DNA of 9,102 bases from an uncultured Faecalibacterium sp. (GTDB taxonomy: Bacteria; Bacillota; Clostridia; Oscillospirales; Ruminococcaceae), in NCBI GenBank assembly GCA_900765705.1, contig CAAFSR010000333.1, positions 1 to 9,102 on the forward strand, given 5' to 3'. Made by a program: the position numbers and the translations under genes. A model generated the notes under the pieces. That model saw only the letters and a list, made by a program, of their open reading frames with translations. It was not told where the DNA came from and ran no database searches. Of the stretch, positions 7,859 to 9,102 are shown one piece after another; the first letter of the stretch is position 1; each line of letters begins with the position of its first letter.

Positions 7859-8081
7859 AACAGTTTTCCCTTTTTATTTGCTTAAAACAGCCTGCATCCA
7901 CCGGATGTAATTCAAGGGTTTGGGGCACTCCACCAACAAGTATTTTGCAACGCAAATGGTGTTTGTATAGACAGACACACTGCTTGTAGATGCAGACGAA
8001 GCATATACGTCTGCCCTGCTTGCGGGCGCTATGAAGCCTCTCAATGCGCCTTCCAAATTTGAAAATTATTTTGCAATCAGG
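7859..8081. other. Gene-free spacer downstream of hsdR with small hairpins
   Basis: I find no supported gene here. A perfect seven-base inverted repeat, GCAGACG (7992-7998) and CGTCTGC (8008-8014), encloses a nine-base loop. A smaller one, CATCC/GGATG with a three-base loop, lies at 7895-7907. Open frames on either strand are short, lack ribosome sites and resemble nothing I know. The region is probably the 3' untranslated tail of the hsd transcript, or part of a separate RNA ending at the next terminator. Confidence 0.5.
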
Positions 8082-8124
8082 ACCGTCCGTTTTCAGGTTC
8101 AACTTGAAGCGGGCGGTTATTTTT
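8082..8124 (+). terminator. Strong intrinsic terminator, probable end of the hsd operon transcript
   Basis: ACCGTCCG (8082-8089) pairs with CGGGCGGT (8110-8117) with one T-G pair. The stem continues inward, after a single bulged base, as TTCAGGT (8092-8098) with ACTTGAA (8102-8108), leaving a three-base loop. The T-rich run TATTTTTCT follows. The long stem and tail are those of a rho-independent terminator. It lies about 225 bases after the hsdR stop. Confidence 0.78.
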
Positions 8125-8142
8125 CTGCACAAAAATTTTCGA

Positions 8143-8290
8143 GTTTGCAACCGCAGCAAACAGGGCGAGTTGGTACCGCCTCGCAATTTTTGAATCAGAT
8201 TTTTCAAATCCAACTTCAAAACACTTGTTGGGCTTCGCCCAAACCCGATGTTCAGCACAAGAATGCGCTAGTTTCGCACCTTAACGACCG
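8143..8290. other. Chain of short hairpins of unknown role
   Basis: Three consecutive inverted repeats lie here. GTTTGC (8143-8148) pairs with GCAAAC (8156-8161). GCGAG (8165-8169) pairs with CTCGC (8180-8184), followed closely by five T. TTGGGC (8228-8233) pairs with GCCCAA (8237-8242) around a TTC loop. A frame at 8031-8294 spans them but has no ribosome site or recognisable domain and would cross the 8082-8124 terminator, so I do not call it a gene. The second hairpin could be a weak backup terminator. Confidence 0.4.
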
Positions 8291-8360
8291 CTGAATAAGC
8301 AAATTTCTTGGAGAAAAATTTGTTTTATGAAAATCGTCGTTGATAAATTTAATATCGTAC

Positions 8361-8387
8361 AAAACCGGAACTATTGCTTCCGGTTTT
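8361..8387 (+). terminator. Terminator-like perfect inverted repeat
   Basis: AAAACCGGAA (8361-8370) and TTCCGGTTTT (8378-8387) form a perfect ten-base stem with a seven-base loop. Because the stem ends in A and T runs, it could terminate transcription in both directions. It contains copy 1 of the 16-base repeat family. An operator site is an alternative reading. Confidence 0.55.
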
Positions 8388-8436
8388 GAAGGTAAAAAGC
8401 GGAACTAATAGGTCCTAAAAAATCGAGTGACTTTAT

Positions 8437-8444
8437 GGTATGCT
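8437..8444 (+). promoter_or_regulatory. Candidate promoter, upstream copy (extended -10)
   Basis: TGGTATGCT includes the -10-like TATGCT at 8439-8444 with an upstream TG. Seventeen bases further upstream lies TAAAAA (8416-8421), not a standard -35, so it would need an activator or lean on the extended -10. A transcript from here would meet the 8469-8491 hairpin after only about 40 bases. Confidence 0.35.
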
Positions 8445-8468
8445 CTATCCAGAACATTTTCCAAGAAG

Positions 8469-8491
8469 CGGAAGCATCCCTTCCGTTTTTT
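8469..8491 (+). terminator. Intrinsic terminator between the two promoter-like copies
   Basis: CGGAAG (8469-8474) pairs with CTTCCG (8480-8485) around a five-base loop, followed by six T (8486-8491). This is the inverted copy of the repeat family. It can alternatively pair with 8523-8538 over 16 positions with one mismatch, which would break up the terminator hairpin. Confidence 0.6.
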
Positions 8492-8559
8492 CCTTGGGAT
8501 TCTACTAAAATCCACTGAAAACCGGAAGGAATGCTTCCTAAAAATTTCTGCTTCATTGT

Positions 8560-8567
8560 GATATGCT
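8560..8567 (+). promoter_or_regulatory. Candidate promoter of the ParB-like gene (extended -10)
   Basis: TGATATGCT includes TATGCT at 8562-8567. TAAAAA lies 17 bases upstream (8539-8544), exactly as in the copy 123 bases before. Conservation of these two boxes while the intervening bases have drifted favours a real promoter. Transcription would begin near 8574, giving a leader of about 170 bases that contains the 8608-8698 structure. Confidence 0.42.
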
Positions 8568-8607
8568 TTCTACAAGTCCTCATTGAACCTTGAAAATCAC
8601 ATGACCG

Positions 8608-8698
8608 TCTGCATGGGATACCCGGCGAAGACCCCGCAAGGGAGAGCCGGAAAACGCCGCTGGAAAGGGACAGGAACGCCATGCAGAGAGAACGGCGT
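8608..8698 (+). promoter_or_regulatory. Pseudoknot-capable structured leader upstream of the ParB-like gene
   Basis: A perfect nine-base helix pairs 8608-8616 (TCTGCATGG) with 8679-8687 (CCATGCAGA). Inside it, CCGGC (8622-8626) pairs with GCCGG (8646-8650) around an inner CCC/GGG stem capped by a GCAA tetraloop (8636-8639). ACGCCG (8654-8659), within the large loop, pairs with CGGCGT (8693-8698), outside it, forming an H-type pseudoknot. A second ACGCC (8676-8680) competes for the same partner and would disrupt the nine-base helix. The structure ends about 30 bases before the ribosome site. It looks like a cis-regulatory RNA, but I match it to no riboswitch or ribozyme class I remember. Confidence 0.45.
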
Positions 8699-8743
8699 AA
8701 GAATAATGATATTCTATTTCATTTCAGAAAGGATGGTTTGCCT

Positions 8744-9102
8744 ATGACAAAACTGAGCCAACTTAAAATTGACCCGGAGTTCCAGAAACAAATCAACCCT
8801 CCGTCGTTTGAGGAAACCCACCAACTGGAAATGAACATCCTCAAGGAGGAACGTGTACTGAATCCGATCATCACGTGGAACGGCTACATTGTTGACGGAC
8901 ACACGCGCTATCAAGTCCTTCGGAAATATCCGTTCATTCCATTTGAAGTCATCGAAAAAGAATTTTCCTGCCGCTATGAAGCACTCGCATGGATCTGTAA
9001 AAATCAGCTTGGGCGGCGAAACCTGACCCCAGAACAGAAAAAGTTCCTGATCGGAAAGCAGGCAAAAGCGGAAAAGCAAATCAAATCGTTTCACGGTAAT
9101 CA
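8744..9102 (+). CDS. ParB/Srx-like N-terminal domain protein (3' end outside window)
   Basis: The frame is open from ATG 8744 to the window end (119 complete codons) with no stop. The ribosome site is AGAAAGGA (8726-8733), ten bases before the start. The fold is the ParB/sulfiredoxin-like N-terminal domain: PIITWNGYIVDGHTRYQVL at residues 41-59, with DGHTRY (51-56) in place of the GERR-type nucleotide-binding motif of chromosomal ParB. QLGRRNLTPEQKKFLIG (88-104) follows and probably begins a helical DNA-binding or linker region. Such proteins are common on plasmids, phages and conjugative elements, where they act in partition, in regulation or as companions of DNA methylases. No ParA partner is visible. 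Its leader is unusually structured, so post-transcriptional control is plausible. Confidence 0.85.
   Translation, partial: MTKLSQLKIDPEFQKQINPPSFEETHQLEMNILKEERVLNPIITWNGYIVDGHTRYQVLRKYPFIPFEVIEKEFSCRYEALAWICKNQLGRRNLTPEQKKFLIGKQAKAEKQIKSFHGN

Larger units (their letters stand above)
8366..8538. repeat. Four-copy 16-base repeat family (consensus near CGGAAGNAATGCTTCC)
   Basis: The copies are CGGAACTATTGCTTCC at 8366-8381, CGGAACTAATAGGTCC at 8400-8415, an inverted copy at 8470-8485 whose reverse complement reads CGGAAGGGATGCTTCC, and CGGAAGGAATGCTTCC at 8523-8538. The inverted copy and the last copy differ at one base. Each except the second is itself nearly palindromic and can fold alone. 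They could be operators for a repressor or RNA hairpins; the sequence does not decide. Confidence 0.6.
8400..8578 (+). repeat. Diverged 123-base tandem duplication with promoter-like boxes
   Basis: Positions 8400-8455 and 8523-8578 align without gaps at an offset of exactly 123. Shared blocks include CGGAA, TCCTAAAAA (8413-8421 and 8536-8544) and TG-A/G-TATGCT (8437-8444 and 8560-8567). The conserved blocks are those expected of a duplicated promoter. Confidence 0.55.

Noticed and set aside
8371..8682. A 103-residue minus-strand frame over the repeat region
   Set aside because: It is built from the repeats and the structured leader, shows no domain, and lacks a convincing ribosome site.
8608..8698. 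An HDV-like self-cleaving ribozyme on the minus strand
   Set aside because: The order of helices on the minus strand resembles the nested HDV fold, including a three-pair P3-like stem. However, the junction between the first two helices is too long, the first base is not G, and the C-N-A-A strand expected before the last helix is absent.
7859..8743. tRNA, CRISPR array or insertion sequence in the long non-coding region
   Set aside because: I saw no cloverleaf, no regularly spaced direct repeats with unique spacers, and no transposase remnant.
8714..9094. A 126-residue minus-strand frame at the right end
   Set aside because: It is the antisense shadow of the ParB-like gene, whose + strand frame has a recognisable domain and ribosome site.

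Overview
The window looks like chromosomal or integrated-element DNA from a gut Clostridia relative. The GC-rich codon use of hsdM and hsdR and the gene styles suggest an Oscillospiraceae / Faecalibacterium-like host; this is inferred from composition and remembered family resemblance, not from a search. All recognised genes are on the + strand.

Layout. (1) Positions 1-448 hold the 3' end of an rlmD/rumA-type 23S rRNA uracil methyltransferase, followed by an intrinsic terminator at 458-490. The C-terminal ~95 residues are an extension beyond the usual end of the enzyme, which suggests that an element integrated in the gene replaced its 3' end. (2) Positions 638-7858 hold one collinear operon: hsdM, hsdS, an FRG-domain gene, a 70-residue unknown protein, and hsdR. 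Each gene has a clear Shine-Dalgarno site and there is no terminator inside. The modification, specificity and restriction subunits should form a complete type I restriction-modification complex. The FRG gene and the small gene sit between hsdS and hsdR. From the hsdS target-recognition domains through the small gene the DNA is strikingly AT-rich, whereas hsdM and hsdR on either side are GC-rich. (3) Positions 7859-8743 are 885 bases without a convincing gene but dense in RNA-like structure: a chain of hairpins, a strong terminator at 8082-8124, two further terminator-like hairpins, a four-copy 16-base repeat family, a diverged 123-base tandem duplication carrying two promoter-like -10 boxes, and a pseudoknot-capable leader at 8608-8698. 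(4) From 8744 to the window end is the 5' part of a ParB/Srx-like N-terminal-domain gene, which continues past the window.

Function. HsdM and HsdS methylate a bipartite site defined by two different target-recognition domains, and HsdR translocates and cuts unmodified DNA. The FRG and small proteins are co-transcribed and may be an added defence module; this is an inference. The most interesting parts are that two-gene insert and the structured, repeat-rich region upstream of the ParB-like gene.
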